Assembly: GCF_900101905.1 (NCBI RefSeq)
Contig: NZ_FNAJ01000004.1
Span: forward strand, 124,001 to 188,000
Source of the DNA: Myxococcus virescens
Lineage (GTDB): Bacteria > Myxococcota > Myxococcia > Myxococcales > Myxococcaceae
Length of the DNA stretch: 64,000 nt
Direction of reading: 5' to 3'
Notes under the pieces: generated by a model
The model's input: only the letters and a program-made list of their open reading frames with translations
The model's database searches: none
Told to the model about the DNA's origin: nothing
Shown: positions 44,019-52,673 of the stretch, piece after piece
Layout of the letters: the number at the start of each line of letters is the position of its first letter
How positions within the stretch are numbered: position 1 is the first letter of the stretch
Program-made: the position numbers and the translations under genes

Positions 44019-45001
44019 GCTGGCGCCAACGGCGGCAACGCGCCGGACATGCGCGCGGCCCGGTGGACCCGAAAGACCTGCCTGACGACAAGCACCGCGC
44101 CCTCAAGCGCGCGCAGCGGCTGGAGGCCTGGTCACTGGCGTACCTGGCGTCGGCCATCGTCGTCATCTACTTCACGCTGGGCGCGTCCCAGGCCATGAAG
44201 GCGGCGTGGTTGGAGGACCTGCTCAGCCTCATTCCGCCCATCTCCTTCCTGGTGGGCAGCAAGGTGGCGCACCGGAAGCCCTCCGCCGAGTACCCCTATG
44301 GCTACCACCGCGCCGTCACCGTGGCGTACCTGGTGGGCTCGGTGGCGCTGCTCTTCATGGGGACGTGGCTGTTCGTGGAGTCCGTGCTCAAGCTGGTGCG
44401 CGCCGAATACCCTTCCATCGGTACCACGCAGCTGTTCGGCCACACCGTGTGGATGGGTTGGCTGATGCTGGCGGCCCTGCTGTGGTCGGCGATTCCGTCC
44501 GTGTTGCTGGGACGGGCGAAGCTGCCACTGGCGGAGTCGCTCCACGACAAGGTGCTTCACGCCGACGCGCTGATGAACAAGGCGGACTGGCTCACCGCGG
44601 TCGCCGCCATGTTGGGCGTGCTGGGCATCGGCATGGGCTGGTGGTGGGCGGACGCGGTGGCGGCGGGGGTCATCGCGCTGGACATCGCCTGGGACGGACA
44701 GCGGCACCTGCGCACCGCGCTGGGTGACTTGATGGACCGCACGCCGCGCACGCTCGACTCGAAGCACGCCGAGCCGCTGCCGCGCCGCATTCACGAGGCC
44801 CTGTGCGGCCTGGACTGGGTGGAGGCCGCTCAGGTGCGCGTGCGCGAGGACGGACACGTCTTCTGCGCGGACGTGCGCCTGGTGCCGAAGGAGCGGGGAC
44901 CGGAGCTCGTCACCCGGCTGGGCAACGCCGCCGAGGACCTCAAGCGCCTGGACTGGCGCCTGCGCGACGTGCTGCTGGTACCGGTGGACCGGCTCGGCTG
45001 A
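44015..45001 (+). CDS. Cation diffusion facilitator (CDF) family transporter
   Basis: 328 residues, a metal/proton antiporter of the inner membrane exporting Zn, Mn, Fe or similar. Five to six membrane spans are visible (LAYLASAIVVIYFTLG, VAYLVGSVALLFMGTWLFV, WMGWLMLAALLWSAIPSVLL, WLTAVAAMLGVLGIGMGWWW, WADAVAAGVIALDIAW). Key motifs: EDLLSLIPP in TM2 (usually D-x-x-x-D; here Glu/Asp arrangement differs), YPYGYHR after TM2, and HADALMNKADW in TM5 (H-x-x-x-D class). The C-terminal ferredoxin-like domain (VEAAQVRVREDGHVFCADVR) is present. The altered site may change the metal preference. Coupled to the upstream solute-binding gene by a four-base overlap. Confidence 0.9.
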   Translation: MSWRQRRQRAGHARGPVDPKDLPDDKHRALKRAQRLEAWSLAYLASAIVVIYFTLGASQAMKAAWLEDLLSLIPPISFLVGSKVAHRKPSAEYPYGYHRAVTVAYLVGSVALLFMGTWLFVESVLKLVRAEYPSIGTTQLFGHTVWMGWLMLAALLWSAIPSVLLGRAKLPLAESLHDKVLHADALMNKADWLTAVAAMLGVLGIGMGWWWADAVAAGVIALDIAWDGQRHLRTALGDLMDRTPRTLDSKHAEPLPRRIHEALCGLDWVEAAQVRVREDGHVFCADVRLVPKERGPELVTRLGNAAEDLKRLDWRLRDVLLVPVDRLG

Positions 45002-45023
45002 CCCGGGCCCCGCCGGCACACCG

Positions 45024-45896
45024 TCAGCGCGCTCCGAGGCCTGCGTCGCCGAAGGTGTCACAGGCCTCGAGCGTGCCCTGCTCCAGCCCACGCCGGAACC
45101 AGGTGACGCGCTGCTCGGAAGAGCCGTGGGTGAAGGACTCCGGGACGACGTAGCCCTGGGCGCGCCGCTGCAAGGTGTCATCACCGATGGCGCTCGCCGC
45201 GGCCAGCCCTTCCTCGACGTCCCCCGACTCCAGCAACTGCCGCTGACGCTGGGCATGGTGGGCCCAGATGCCGGCGAAGCAGTCCGCCTGCAGCTCCTGG
45301 AGGACGGACAGGGCATTGGCCTCTTCCGGGGACAGGCGTCCGCGCAGCGACTGCACCTGTCTCGAGATGCCCAGGAGGTTCTGCACGTGGTGCCCCACCT
45401 CGTGCGCCACGACATAGGCCTGCGCGAAGTCACCGGGCGCGCCGAAGCGCCGGTCCAGTTCGTCGAAGAAGCCGAGGTCCAGGTACACACGCCGGTCCGG
45501 TGGACAGTAGAAAGGCCCCACCGCGCTTTCCTGGAAGCCGCACGCGGACTGCACCGCGTCCGTGAAGAGCACCAGCCGGGGCTGCGCGTATTGCACGCCC
45601 ACGGGCGCGAGCACTTCCGGCCAGGTGTCCTCCGTGTCCGCGAGCACGACGGACACGAAGTCCTTGAGCTCTTCCTGCCGGGGGTCCAAGGGCTGGCCCG
45701 AACCGCCCGTGCCGTCCACGCTCCGAGGGTCCTCGCCTCCGCCCAGCCCGAGCTCGGAAGGGTCTCCTCCGAGCAGCAGCACCAGCAGCGCCACGACGAT
45801 GGAGGCCGCGCCGCCCCCCAGCGCCAGCGGGCGGCCCAGGCCACTGCCCCGCCGGTCTTCGACATTCGAGCTGCGACGTCCACCCTGCCACCGCAT
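45024..45896 (-). CDS. Neutral zinc metallopeptidase, YpfJ family
   Basis: 290 residues from ATG 45896 (MRWQGGRRSSNVEDRRG), supported by AGGGAGG. This opening is the family signature. A single transmembrane helix (ASIVVALLVLLLGG, about 31-45) anchors it, and the domain faces outward. Zinc motif HEVGHHVQNLLG has HExxH at 165-169; further conserved blocks are FYCPPDRRVYLDLGFFDEL, ELQADCFAGIWAH and YVVPESFTHGSSEQRVTWF. Members are often called putative neutral zinc metalloproteases; substrate is unknown. Convergent with the CDF gene (22 bases apart). Confidence 0.92.
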   Translation of the reverse strand: MRWQGGRRSSNVEDRRGSGLGRPLALGGGAASIVVALLVLLLGGDPSELGLGGGEDPRSVDGTGGSGQPLDPRQEELKDFVSVVLADTEDTWPEVLAPVGVQYAQPRLVLFTDAVQSACGFQESAVGPFYCPPDRRVYLDLGFFDELDRRFGAPGDFAQAYVVAHEVGHHVQNLLGISRQVQSLRGRLSPEEANALSVLQELQADCFAGIWAHHAQRQRQLLESGDVEEGLAAASAIGDDTLQRRAQGYVVPESFTHGSSEQRVTWFRRGLEQGTLEACDTFGDAGLGAR

Positions 45897-46009
45897 GCGG
45901 CGCCTCCCTGGCTGGTCCCCGGCGGCCTCAAGATAAGCAGCCAGGGACACGGAGGTGGACGACAGCCCCTGCCAGGTGGGACGGCCAGCAGGCAGGGGGC
46001 CGGGGTGGG

Positions 46010-48760
46010 CTACGGCTGGGACATGGCCTGGATGACGGGCCGCGCCTTGCCCTCATCCGCGGTGATGGAGACGACGAGCCGCTGGGAGCAGCCCTCGAAC
46101 TCCTTCCGAAGGGACTCGGCCGTCACCGTCTGGAGCAGCGCGGGCCGGCGCGTCACCGTGTCCGGCTCGAAGCCCCGGACGCGCGCGGTCAGCAGCGCGT
46201 TCACCCAGGCTTCCGAGCTGATGAAGGAGACGGCCTGGGACGCCAGCATCCCCCTGCGAGCCCGCTCCAGCGCGTGCGCGGGCACCTCCTTCGCGAAGGA
46301 CGCGAGAAGCTGTTTCACGGTGCTGATGCCTTCACCCATGCGCTGCGCATCCACCGCGCCCTCCAGCACCAGGTGGGCCGCGCCGCCGCGCCCCAGCCAG
46401 GGCCGCGCGGAGAAGCCGTACGTCGCCCCCCGGCGCGAGCGCATCTCACCCGAGGCGTGATTGTGAATGAGCTCCGCCATCAACGCGTAGCGCGCCTCTG
46501 CTTCGGGCGTGGCCGTGGGCAGTCGGCAGGCCAGTTGCACCTGAGCCTGGCTCGCGCCAGGACGCGGCGAGAGAAGGACCGTCGCCTCGGAAGACGCCGC
46601 CGGCAGCTCAGGCGCGGCCGGCGTGGCGACGGGCGCCGCCTTCCCCCGGCTCCAACCGCCGAGGTACTTGCGCGCCAGCCCCTCCACTTCCTTCACGTCG
46701 AACTCTCCGGCGATGACGACCACCGTATTGGCCGGGCGATACACGTCCTTCAGCCACGCCTCGGCTTCCGTCCAGGACACCTGGGCCAGGTCCGCGCCGG
46801 TGGCCTCGCGCGCAAAGGGATGCGTGCCGTACAGCGCCTTCTGGAGGTGACGCTCGGCCAGGAGCTCCGGATTCGAGTCCACCGCCTGACGCCAGGGCAG
46901 CACCTGCTCGCGGTAGAAGCGCACCACGTCCTCGGAGGTCCGCGTGGAGTCGAGCTGCTCGGCCAGCATCGCCAACATGTTGCCGACGTTGCCGGCCGTG
47001 CCGGAGATGCCGACGCGCAGGTGGTCGCGCTGGAACGACGAGGTCGAATGCAGGCCCCAGTCACTGGGGCGGCCCTCGAACCAGGACTCCCGGAAGGAGC
47101 CCCAGTTGGCCAGGTCCGCCACCCCTGACTTCGCGCCGTAGGACGAACCACCGCCCAGCGCCGCGCCGATGCGGACCACCGGGAGGCCCGGACGCGGAGC
47201 GAGCAGCACCTCCATGCCATTGTCCAGCTTGAGCACCTGCACGGGCGAATCGAGCGCCGCCGTCATGGACGGCGTCACCTGCTCGGCGGGCGTGGTCCAG
47301 GGCTCCTCGTCCGCGGACAGCGTGGCGGCCGCCGTCGCCGCGCCCGGCACCTCACCGGGACGGACGACAATCATTCGCACCCGGTCCCGCTGTAGCCACT
47401 GATAGGAGAAGTCCGTCACCTTGCCGCCGACGAGCCCCATCAGCGCCACCTGCGAGCGGGTATAGGAGCGCACGTCCTGCGTGAAGTGGGTGAGCAACGC
47501 CCGACGCTCGGTGCGAGACATGAGGTCCTCTGACTCCAGCACCATGCCCGTCACCACCTGCCGGCGCGTCGCCTGGAAGTCGAACTCGCGGCCCAGCACG
47601 GAGCCGGGCTGGATCTCCTGGACCCACGCGTTCTGCACCTGGTCCAACACCTTCCCCGCCGAGCGCGTCGGGTCGTCGCCCCGGCTGAGCCGCACCCGCA
47701 CCACCAGCAGCGAGGCGCGCGTCCCCGGAATCAGGTTGGTGGAGATGTCCGCGATGTCGCCGTCGTTGCGCACGGCGCCCCAGAGGTTCTGGCTGAAGGT
47801 GGCGCGCACGAAGTCCTGGACCGCGCTGGACTCATCGAAGCCACGCGGCAGCACCCAGGAGAGATACACCTCCGGGGTGGGCACGGCGGCAGTGAAGACG
47901 GGCACCGACTTCTGGGCGGGCGTGGTGGCCGGGGCCGCGGGCTGCGTGGGCAGGCGCGCCTCCAGTGCCAGGGGTGCCCCCGTGCCCACCCAGGCCTCGG
48001 GCAGGCTTGCCCGAAGCGTGGCCTCCACGGCCGCCAGGTCCACGTCGCCGGCGATGACCAGCGTGACGTTGTCTGGACGGTAGTGCGCCCGGGCGAAGCG
48101 CTGCGCATCCGACAGGCTGAGCGCGGACAGCGACTCATGCGTCCCTGCGAGAGGACGCGCGTAGGGGTGTCCACCGGGGAAGGCCGCGGCGTTCAACCAG
48201 CTGAAGACCTGTCCCACGTAGCCCGTCTCGTTGCGCTGGCGGAGCTCGTTGCGGACCACCTCGCGCTCGACCGCGAACACCTCTGGGCTCACGCCCGCGA
48301 GCGGCGCGGCCAGGCGCTGGCCTTCCAGCTTCAGGAGAACGGGCAAGGCCTCCTTGGGGCCCAGCGTCTCGTAGGACGTGTAATCCAAACTGGTGGAGGC
48401 GTTGTAGAAGCCCGCGCCCGACGCCTCCAGGCGCCGCCACACCGACGGACTCCCCGCGTGGCGGGAACGGAACGCCAGGTGCTCCACGACGTGCGCCAGG
48501 CCCTCCTTGCCGCCCGGGTCACTGGAGCCCCCCGCGCCCACCACCGCGACCACCGCCACCACGGGAGAGCGGGCATCCTGCTCCACCACCACGCGGAGCC
48601 CCGAGGGGAAGCGGAAGTCCCGCAGCGGGAAGGCCACGTCACGCATGACGATCTGCCCACGCTGAGGCAGCGTGGCGCACGCGCTCAGCAGCAGCGTCAG
48701 GGCGACGACGGCGGCACGGGGCCGCCAGACGGAAGGGAGGGAGACACGCGGGCGAAACAT
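46010..48760 (-). CDS. M16 family zinc metallopeptidase lipoprotein (two tandem M16 domains)
   Basis: 916 residues from ATG 48760 (MFRPRVSLPSV; GGAG upstream); the ATG at 48802 would delay the signal peptide. The lipobox LTLLLSAC predicts an outer-membrane or periplasmic lipoprotein. The first M16 domain has the inverted zinc motif HVVEH (HxxEH, 90-94) in GLAHVVEHLAF, with the distal Glu in EREVVRNEL. The second half (about 500-900) keeps the fold (VLLAPRPGLPVVRIGAALGG, STRTSEDVVRFYREQVLPW, VVIAGEFDVKEVEGLARKYL) but has GVADLANWGS where HxxEH should be, so it is inactive. Active-inactive tandem M16 chains form a chamber that degrades short peptides. Likely processes periplasmic or imported peptides. 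Monocistronic. Confidence 0.92.
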   Translation of the reverse strand: MFRPRVSLPSVWRPRAAVVALTLLLSACATLPQRGQIVMRDVAFPLRDFRFPSGLRVVVEQDARSPVVAVVAVVGAGGSSDPGGKEGLAHVVEHLAFRSRHAGSPSVWRRLEASGAGFYNASTSLDYTSYETLGPKEALPVLLKLEGQRLAAPLAGVSPEVFAVEREVVRNELRQRNETGYVGQVFSWLNAAAFPGGHPYARPLAGTHESLSALSLSDAQRFARAHYRPDNVTLVIAGDVDLAAVEATLRASLPEAWVGTGAPLALEARLPTQPAAPATTPAQKSVPVFTAAVPTPEVYLSWVLPRGFDESSAVQDFVRATFSQNLWGAVRNDGDIADISTNLIPGTRASLLVVRVRLSRGDDPTRSAGKVLDQVQNAWVQEIQPGSVLGREFDFQATRRQVVTGMVLESEDLMSRTERRALLTHFTQDVRSYTRSQVALMGLVGGKVTDFSYQWLQRDRVRMIVVRPGEVPGAATAAATLSADEEPWTTPAEQVTPSMTAALDSPVQVLKLDNGMEVLLAPRPGLPVVRIGAALGGGSSYGAKSGVADLANWGSFRESWFEGRPSDWGLHSTSSFQRDHLRVGISGTAGNVGNMLAMLAEQLDSTRTSEDVVRFYREQVLPWRQAVDSNPELLAERHLQKALYGTHPFAREATGADLAQVSWTEAEAWLKDVYRPANTVVVIAGEFDVKEVEGLARKYLGGWSRGKAAPVATPAAPELPAASSEATVLLSPRPGASQAQVQLACRLPTATPEAEARYALMAELIHNHASGEMRSRRGATYGFSARPWLGRGGAAHLVLEGAVDAQRMGEGISTVKQLLASFAKEVPAHALERARRGMLASQAVSFISSEAWVNALLTARVRGFEPDTVTRRPALLQTVTAESLRKEFEGCSQRLVVSITADEGKARPVIQAMSQP

Positions 48761-49032
48761 CCAAGCTCCAAGGACGAACCCGGGAGCGGCGCGCTGGGGC
48801 ACACCCCACCGCCTCCCCCGAGCGGAAGTGAATCTCGACAGCGACGAGGCGAAGGCCGTGTACGAACCACGCTGGCCCTGGACTCAAGGCCAGACGGACG
48901 GAATGCTCATACCATCCGCGGGAAGACAGGCCAAGGGCCGGGACTTCCAGGCGCGATTGCCACATCCAGGCACCTCCGCAATTCTGGCAATCCACAACGC
49001 AACAGGACCGTCTTCGCGACGGGGGAGGCATC

Positions 49033-49284
49033 ATGCGAGCAACGTGGATGGGCGTGGCGCTGGCCGCGGTCTTCATGGGGACGGGCTGTGGCGGCATGGA
49101 CCCGGGACTGGACAACCCCGCCAGCACGGACGAGGCACACGGGGCCGAAGTCCAGGCGCTGACCACCTGTGAAGACTGCCATACCACCTACACCGCATGC
49201 ATTCGTCAGGCCCTTGGGGACCCCGAGGAGACGCAGGTCTGCATCGACCAGCGGCACGAGTGCGCGCTGCAATACTGTCCGTGA
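49033..49284 (+). CDS. Small cysteine-rich lipoprotein
   Basis: 83 residues. Signal peptide with lipobox VFMGTGC (Cys19). The mature part is short with cysteine pairs CEDCHTTYTAC, VCIDQRHEC and LQYCP; CEDCH is a CxxCH-like sequence, but one such motif in a tiny lipoprotein more probably forms disulfides than holds haem. GGAGGC precedes the ATG (gggggaggcatc). Unknown function; similar small lipoproteins are frequent in myxobacteria. Confidence 0.7.
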   Translation: MRATWMGVALAAVFMGTGCGGMDPGLDNPASTDEAHGAEVQALTTCEDCHTTYTACIRQALGDPEETQVCIDQRHECALQYCP

Positions 49285-49507
49285 CCGCGCGCGCCGAACG
49301 CATGGCGCTGACGCGCGGGGCGGGAGGAGCGCCTCTCCCTCCGCCCGCCGTCTATCCGAGACAGGCGCGGGGCCGGCTCTGTTGACCGTCCGCCATCCGC
49401 GCGCCCAGCGGCATTGAGGCGCGACGGGTACGTCGGGCCAGGCGGCTACATTGCGCCCCGCCCAGCACCACGCCCGTTCCGGCGTGCGCAGGCGAAAGGG
49501 AGCAACC

Positions 49508-49900
49508 ATGGCCTTGCAGAATGATTACCAGGACGTGCTCGACGTGGCGAAGAACGTGGGCGCCAAGGTCGAGTCGCGCGAGGAGAACGGCAAGCTCATC
49601 ATCAAGGGGACGGTGGACTACGCCTGGGACCGGGACCGGATGTGGGACCAGATCAAGGCCAGACATCCGAACTGGCAGAACGAGGTCATGGTCATGCTCA
49701 CCGTCGCGCACGAGACGCCGTATGGCCTGTACACCGTCCAGTCGGGCGACACGCTGAGCAAGCTGGCCAAGGACATCTACGGGGACATGAAGCTGTACCC
49801 GAAGATTTTCGAGGCCAACAAGGACCAGCTCAAGGACCCGGACAAGATCAAGGTCGGGCAGGTGCTGAAGCTGCCGCCCAAGTCCATCGCCAACGCCTGA
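49508..49900 (+). CDS. LysM/BON-like domain protein
   Basis: 130 residues from ATG 49508 after AAAGGGAGC. The N-terminal half (NVGAKVESREENGKLIIKGT ... YAWDRDRMWDQIKA) resembles a BON-like domain, and the C-terminal LysM domain is clear: YTVQSGDTLSKLAKDIYGD, NKDQLKDPDKIKVGQVLKLP. This is the YgaU/LysM BON arrangement, potassium or peptidoglycan-binding in relatives. No signal peptide, so cytosolic unless exported otherwise. A strong hairpin follows. Confidence 0.88.
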   Translation: MALQNDYQDVLDVAKNVGAKVESREENGKLIIKGTVDYAWDRDRMWDQIKARHPNWQNEVMVMLTVAHETPYGLYTVQSGDTLSKLAKDIYGDMKLYPKIFEANKDQLKDPDKIKVGQVLKLPPKSIANA

Positions 49901-49910
49901 CATTGAGCGA

Positions 49911-49942
49911 GGCCAGGGGGCACCGAGGCGTGCCCCCTGGCC
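49911..49942. terminator. Bidirectional hairpin terminator
   Basis: 12-bp perfect stem: GGCCAGGGGGCA (49911-49922) and TGCCCCCTGGCC (49931-49942), eight-base loop, between the convergent LysM and acetyltransferase genes. Confidence 0.85.
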
Positions 49943-49944
49943 CC

Positions 49945-50505
49945 TCAAGTCAGGTGTCGCACCAGCCGGGCGGGGACGCCCGCCACGAAGCTGTTCGGCG
50001 CCACATCCTCGGTCACCACCGCTCCGGCGCCCACCACCGAGTTTTCGCCCACCGTCACGCCCGGCAATATCGTGACGGCCGCCGCAATCCAGACATTCCG
50101 CTGGAGCACGATGGGCTTCGCGACCGCGGAAGCACGCCGCCTGGCGGGCTCCAGAGGGTGACTCGACGTGATGAGGTTCACCTTCGGGCCAATCATGACG
50201 TCGTCAGCGATGTCGATACCGCCGATGTCCATCAACGTGCAGCACTGGTTGATGAACACGTTCCGCCCGACGCGGATGTTGACGCCATGGTCGGTATAGA
50301 ACGGCGGGATGAGCGAAAACGTGCTGTCGACATTCCTGCCGGTCAGCTCACTGAAGAGCGCTCTGATCTCCTCGGCATCATCGAAGGCGCGCTTGTTCAA
50401 TTCGACGGTCAGGCGCATCGCTCGCCGGATGTTGCTGAACATGACCGCTGATTCAGGGGTGCCCATCAGCACCTCCCGAGGAAGGAATGGCTTCTCGCCA
50501 TGCAT
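49945..50505 (-). CDS. Sugar O-acetyltransferase, maltose/galactoside acetyltransferase type
   Basis: 186 residues. Left-handed beta-helix (hexapeptide) enzyme using acetyl-CoA: INQCCTLMDIGGIDIADDVM, GPKVNLITSSHPLEP (His of TSSHPL is the catalytic histidine), VWIAAAVTILPGVTVGENSV and AGAVVTEDVAPNSFVAGVPA. The N-terminal helical cap (LNKRAFDDAEEIRALFSELT) is that of Maa/LacA proteins. Acetylates a sugar such as maltose, glucose or a galactoside; the true substrate is unknown. It is divergent from a LysR regulator across a 178-base gap with two inverted repeats, so that regulator probably controls it. Confidence 0.92.
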   Translation of the reverse strand: MHGEKPFLPREVLMGTPESAVMFSNIRRAMRLTVELNKRAFDDAEEIRALFSELTGRNVDSTFSLIPPFYTDHGVNIRVGRNVFINQCCTLMDIGGIDIADDVMIGPKVNLITSSHPLEPARRRASAVAKPIVLQRNVWIAAAVTILPGVTVGENSVVGAGAVVTEDVAPNSFVAGVPARLVRHLT

Positions 50506-50587
50506 GGAACGGTTCTCCTGGAATGACGGCAGCCATTGAAGACGTGCGTGCCGTTGAACAGGACCCTAGCCAGTGCATCGCTGAGAC

Positions 50588-50630
50588 ATCAAACAACTTG
50601 ATATCCCCTGAGACACAACCGCGGGTTGTG
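50588..50630. promoter_or_regulatory. Candidate LysR operator sites
   Basis: Two symmetric elements lie in the divergent promoter gap: ATCAAACAACTTGAT (50588-50602; fits the ATC-N9-GAT form of LysR boxes) and CACAACC-GCG-GGTTGTG (50614-50630; 7-bp arms). Spacing centre-to-centre is about 27 bases, near that of the two half-sites bound by LysR tetramers. Confidence 0.5.
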
Positions 50631-50683
50631 CCATTCCCTGGTACCCTCCGCTGACGACACTGGAGCAACGGAGGCGGGGCAGC

Positions 50684-51619
50684 GTGGATTTCGATGGGGT
50701 GAGGACCTTCATTGCCGTCGCCGACACGGGACAGTTCCAAGAGGCGGCATCAAGGCTGTCACTGACACAGCAAGCCGTCTCCAAGCGCATCGCCGCGCTC
50801 GAAGCCAGCCTCGGGGCCCGGTTGTTCGTCCGGACGCCACGCGGCGTTCAGCTCACCATCGACGGACAGGTGTTCCTGCCTCATGCTCGCAGCCTCCTCG
50901 AAGCGGCGGAGCGGGCAGCCGATTCCGTGCGCCCTGGCCGCCGTCGGCTCCGTGTCGACGTGGTCAGGCCGAACCTCGGGAGCGCACGCATCCTTCGTGA
51001 CTTCCACAGCGCCCATCCCGAGATTGAAATCGACGTCGTCACGCATCTCTTCGACGCGAAGACCGCGTTGGCCGCTGTGCGGGCCGGGACGATCGACGCG
51101 ACGTTTCGTGCCATCACCCGTCCCGCGCAGCAACTGACCGACGGCGTCGTGGCGACTCGAGTGCTCGACGACGCCGTGGAGCTCCTCACGAGCCCTACGC
51201 ACAGGCTCGCCGCTGCGACTTCGCTGACGCCAGCCGAGCTCGCGAAGCACAAGGTCTGGATGCCCTTCATCGTCCCAGGAACAGAGTGGGCCGCCTATTA
51301 CGACGAGCTCGCCGCGAGATTCGGGCTCACCATCGACACGCTCGGTCCCGACTTCGGCATCGATGCGCTCCTGGAGGTGATTGCCGGCTCCTCGAGCCTG
51401 GCCACACTCGTAGGTGAACACATCCGGCTGGTGTGGCCAGCCGAGTACAACCTCCGCCGCATTCCCATCCGCAACCCGATGCTCGTGTATCCACATTCCC
51501 TGGTCTGGCGTAGCGACAACGCGCACCCCGCGCTCACGAAGCTCCGCGCCTACCTCGACGCCCGGAAGGACCGCTATCGGCATCCCAAGGCGTGGTCCCC
51601 CCCATGGACGGGCCGCTGA
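50684..51619 (+). CDS. LysR family transcriptional regulator
   Basis: 311 residues from GTG 50684 (MDFDGVRTFIAVADTGQFQE). The winged helix-turn-helix is residues about 1-60, with AASRLSLTQQAVSKRIAALE and LGARLFVRTPRGVQLT; the ligand-binding half follows (about 88-295; RRLRVDVVRPNLGSARILRD ... HPALTKLRAYLDARKD). It opens 178 bases from the divergent O-acetyltransferase gene with operator-like repeats between, so it probably regulates that gene and itself. The effector is unknown. Confidence 0.92.
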   Translation: MDFDGVRTFIAVADTGQFQEAASRLSLTQQAVSKRIAALEASLGARLFVRTPRGVQLTIDGQVFLPHARSLLEAAERAADSVRPGRRRLRVDVVRPNLGSARILRDFHSAHPEIEIDVVTHLFDAKTALAAVRAGTIDATFRAITRPAQQLTDGVVATRVLDDAVELLTSPTHRLAAATSLTPAELAKHKVWMPFIVPGTEWAAYYDELAARFGLTIDTLGPDFGIDALLEVIAGSSSLATLVGEHIRLVWPAEYNLRRIPIRNPMLVYPHSLVWRSDNAHPALTKLRAYLDARKDRYRHPKAWSPPWTGR

Positions 51620-51666
51620 AGGCAGACACGTCGATGTGAAGCAGGCCCAAGCCCCCCTACAAGCGC

Positions 51667-52581
51667 TCAGCGGACCTGCGCCGGCGTCGTCACAGACTCG
51701 GGCTTCGGCAGGTCCGCGTCCTTCAGCACCTTGCCTCGCAGCTGCCGCTCCGTCGCGTCCGTGTAGCTCCGGTCCACCAGCCCGCTCAAGTCGAAGGGCA
51801 CGCCCCGGGTGCGCTCCAGCTTCTCCGCGCGCGCTTCCAGTGTCTTGGCGGCCACCTTCTCCTCGTACCCCACGCCCACCAGGATGCGGTTCGAGCTCTG
51901 CGGCACGATGAACTCATACAACTGCGTGAAGGCCACCTGCCACGTGTGCACCATGGCGTCGTAGTGGCGGTTGGGCGGAAACGCCCACACGTTGCCCACC
52001 ACCGCGCCCCGGGGGCTCAGCTTCGCTCGCACCGCCGCCAGGAACTCCTGCGTGGCCAGGTGCTCGGGGATGCTGTCCGGGCCATAGGCATCCAGGAAGA
52101 TGAGGTCATACGCGGGCCGCTCGGCTTCGATGAAGCGCCGGCCGTCTCCGACGTGGGCGCGCAGGAGCGTGTCCTCCCGGAAGCCGAAGTAGCGCCTGGC
52201 CACCGTCACCACATCCGGATCGATGTCCACCACGTCGATGTGCGCCCGGGGCACCACCTTGCGCAGGAACATGGGCATGGCCCCGCCCCCCAGCCCCACG
52301 ATGAGGATGCGCTTGGGCGCGGGCACGTAGGCCAGCCCCACCATGGAGACCTGCGTGTAGGGCAGCACCAGGTCCAGCGGCTTGCCCGGCCAGACCACGC
52401 TCTGCAGCGCGCCCGAGGCGTCGAAGCCCAGGTACCGGCGCCCCTCCTCGTCCTCCGTCACCGAGATGAGGGTGTAGGGCGATTCCTTCTCGTACAGGAC
52501 CTTGCGGGACGCGGAGGCCGTACATGCCAGGAACACCAGCCCCACCAGCAGCAGCCGCTGGGTCACACCGCGCATGTCCAT
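51667..52581 (-). CDS. Spermidine-synthase-like methyltransferase-fold protein, exported
   Basis: 304 residues. A signal sequence with LLLVGLVFLAC (Cys20) suggests a lipoprotein or exported form, unlike cytosolic SpeE. The aminopropyltransferase/methyltransferase core is clear: RILIVGLGGGAMPMFLRKVV (about 91-110), HIDVVDIDPDVVTVARRYFG, VGDGRRFIEAE and YDLIFLDAYGPDSIPEHLAT (about 158-177). The final residues DAYGPDSIP differ from the DxxDP of true spermidine synthases, so polyamine synthesis is doubtful; many such proteins in myxobacteria are annotated fused MFS/spermidine synthase-like. Divergent from the helicase gene at 52674. Confidence 0.82.
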   Translation of the reverse strand: MDMRGVTQRLLLVGLVFLACTASASRKVLYEKESPYTLISVTEDEEGRRYLGFDASGALQSVVWPGKPLDLVLPYTQVSMVGLAYVPAPKRILIVGLGGGAMPMFLRKVVPRAHIDVVDIDPDVVTVARRYFGFREDTLLRAHVGDGRRFIEAERPAYDLIFLDAYGPDSIPEHLATQEFLAAVRAKLSPRGAVVGNVWAFPPNRHYDAMVHTWQVAFTQLYEFIVPQSSNRILVGVGYEEKVAAKTLEARAEKLERTRGVPFDLSGLVDRSYTDATERQLRGKVLKDADLPKPESVTTPAQVR

Positions 52582-52673
52582 CCCTTTCTGGTACAGAGTA
52601 CCAAAAAGACAGCATTTCTCTCAGGAAAAACAACAGGTTGACGCATACGGCGCCGAGGTTCACCTTGCCGCGC

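Noticed and set aside
44132..45931. 599-residue minus-strand open frame across the CDF and YpfJ genes
   Set aside because: Different frame from both genes; its composition is arginine/serine-rich noise.
49033..49284. CEDCH in the small lipoprotein as a cytochrome c haem site
   Set aside because: Six cysteines in 60 residues point to disulfides; no other cytochrome feature.
51667..52581. True spermidine synthase (speE)
   Set aside because: A signal/lipobox sequence and the altered DAYGPDSIP site argue against a normal polyamine enzyme; kept as spermidine-synthase-like.
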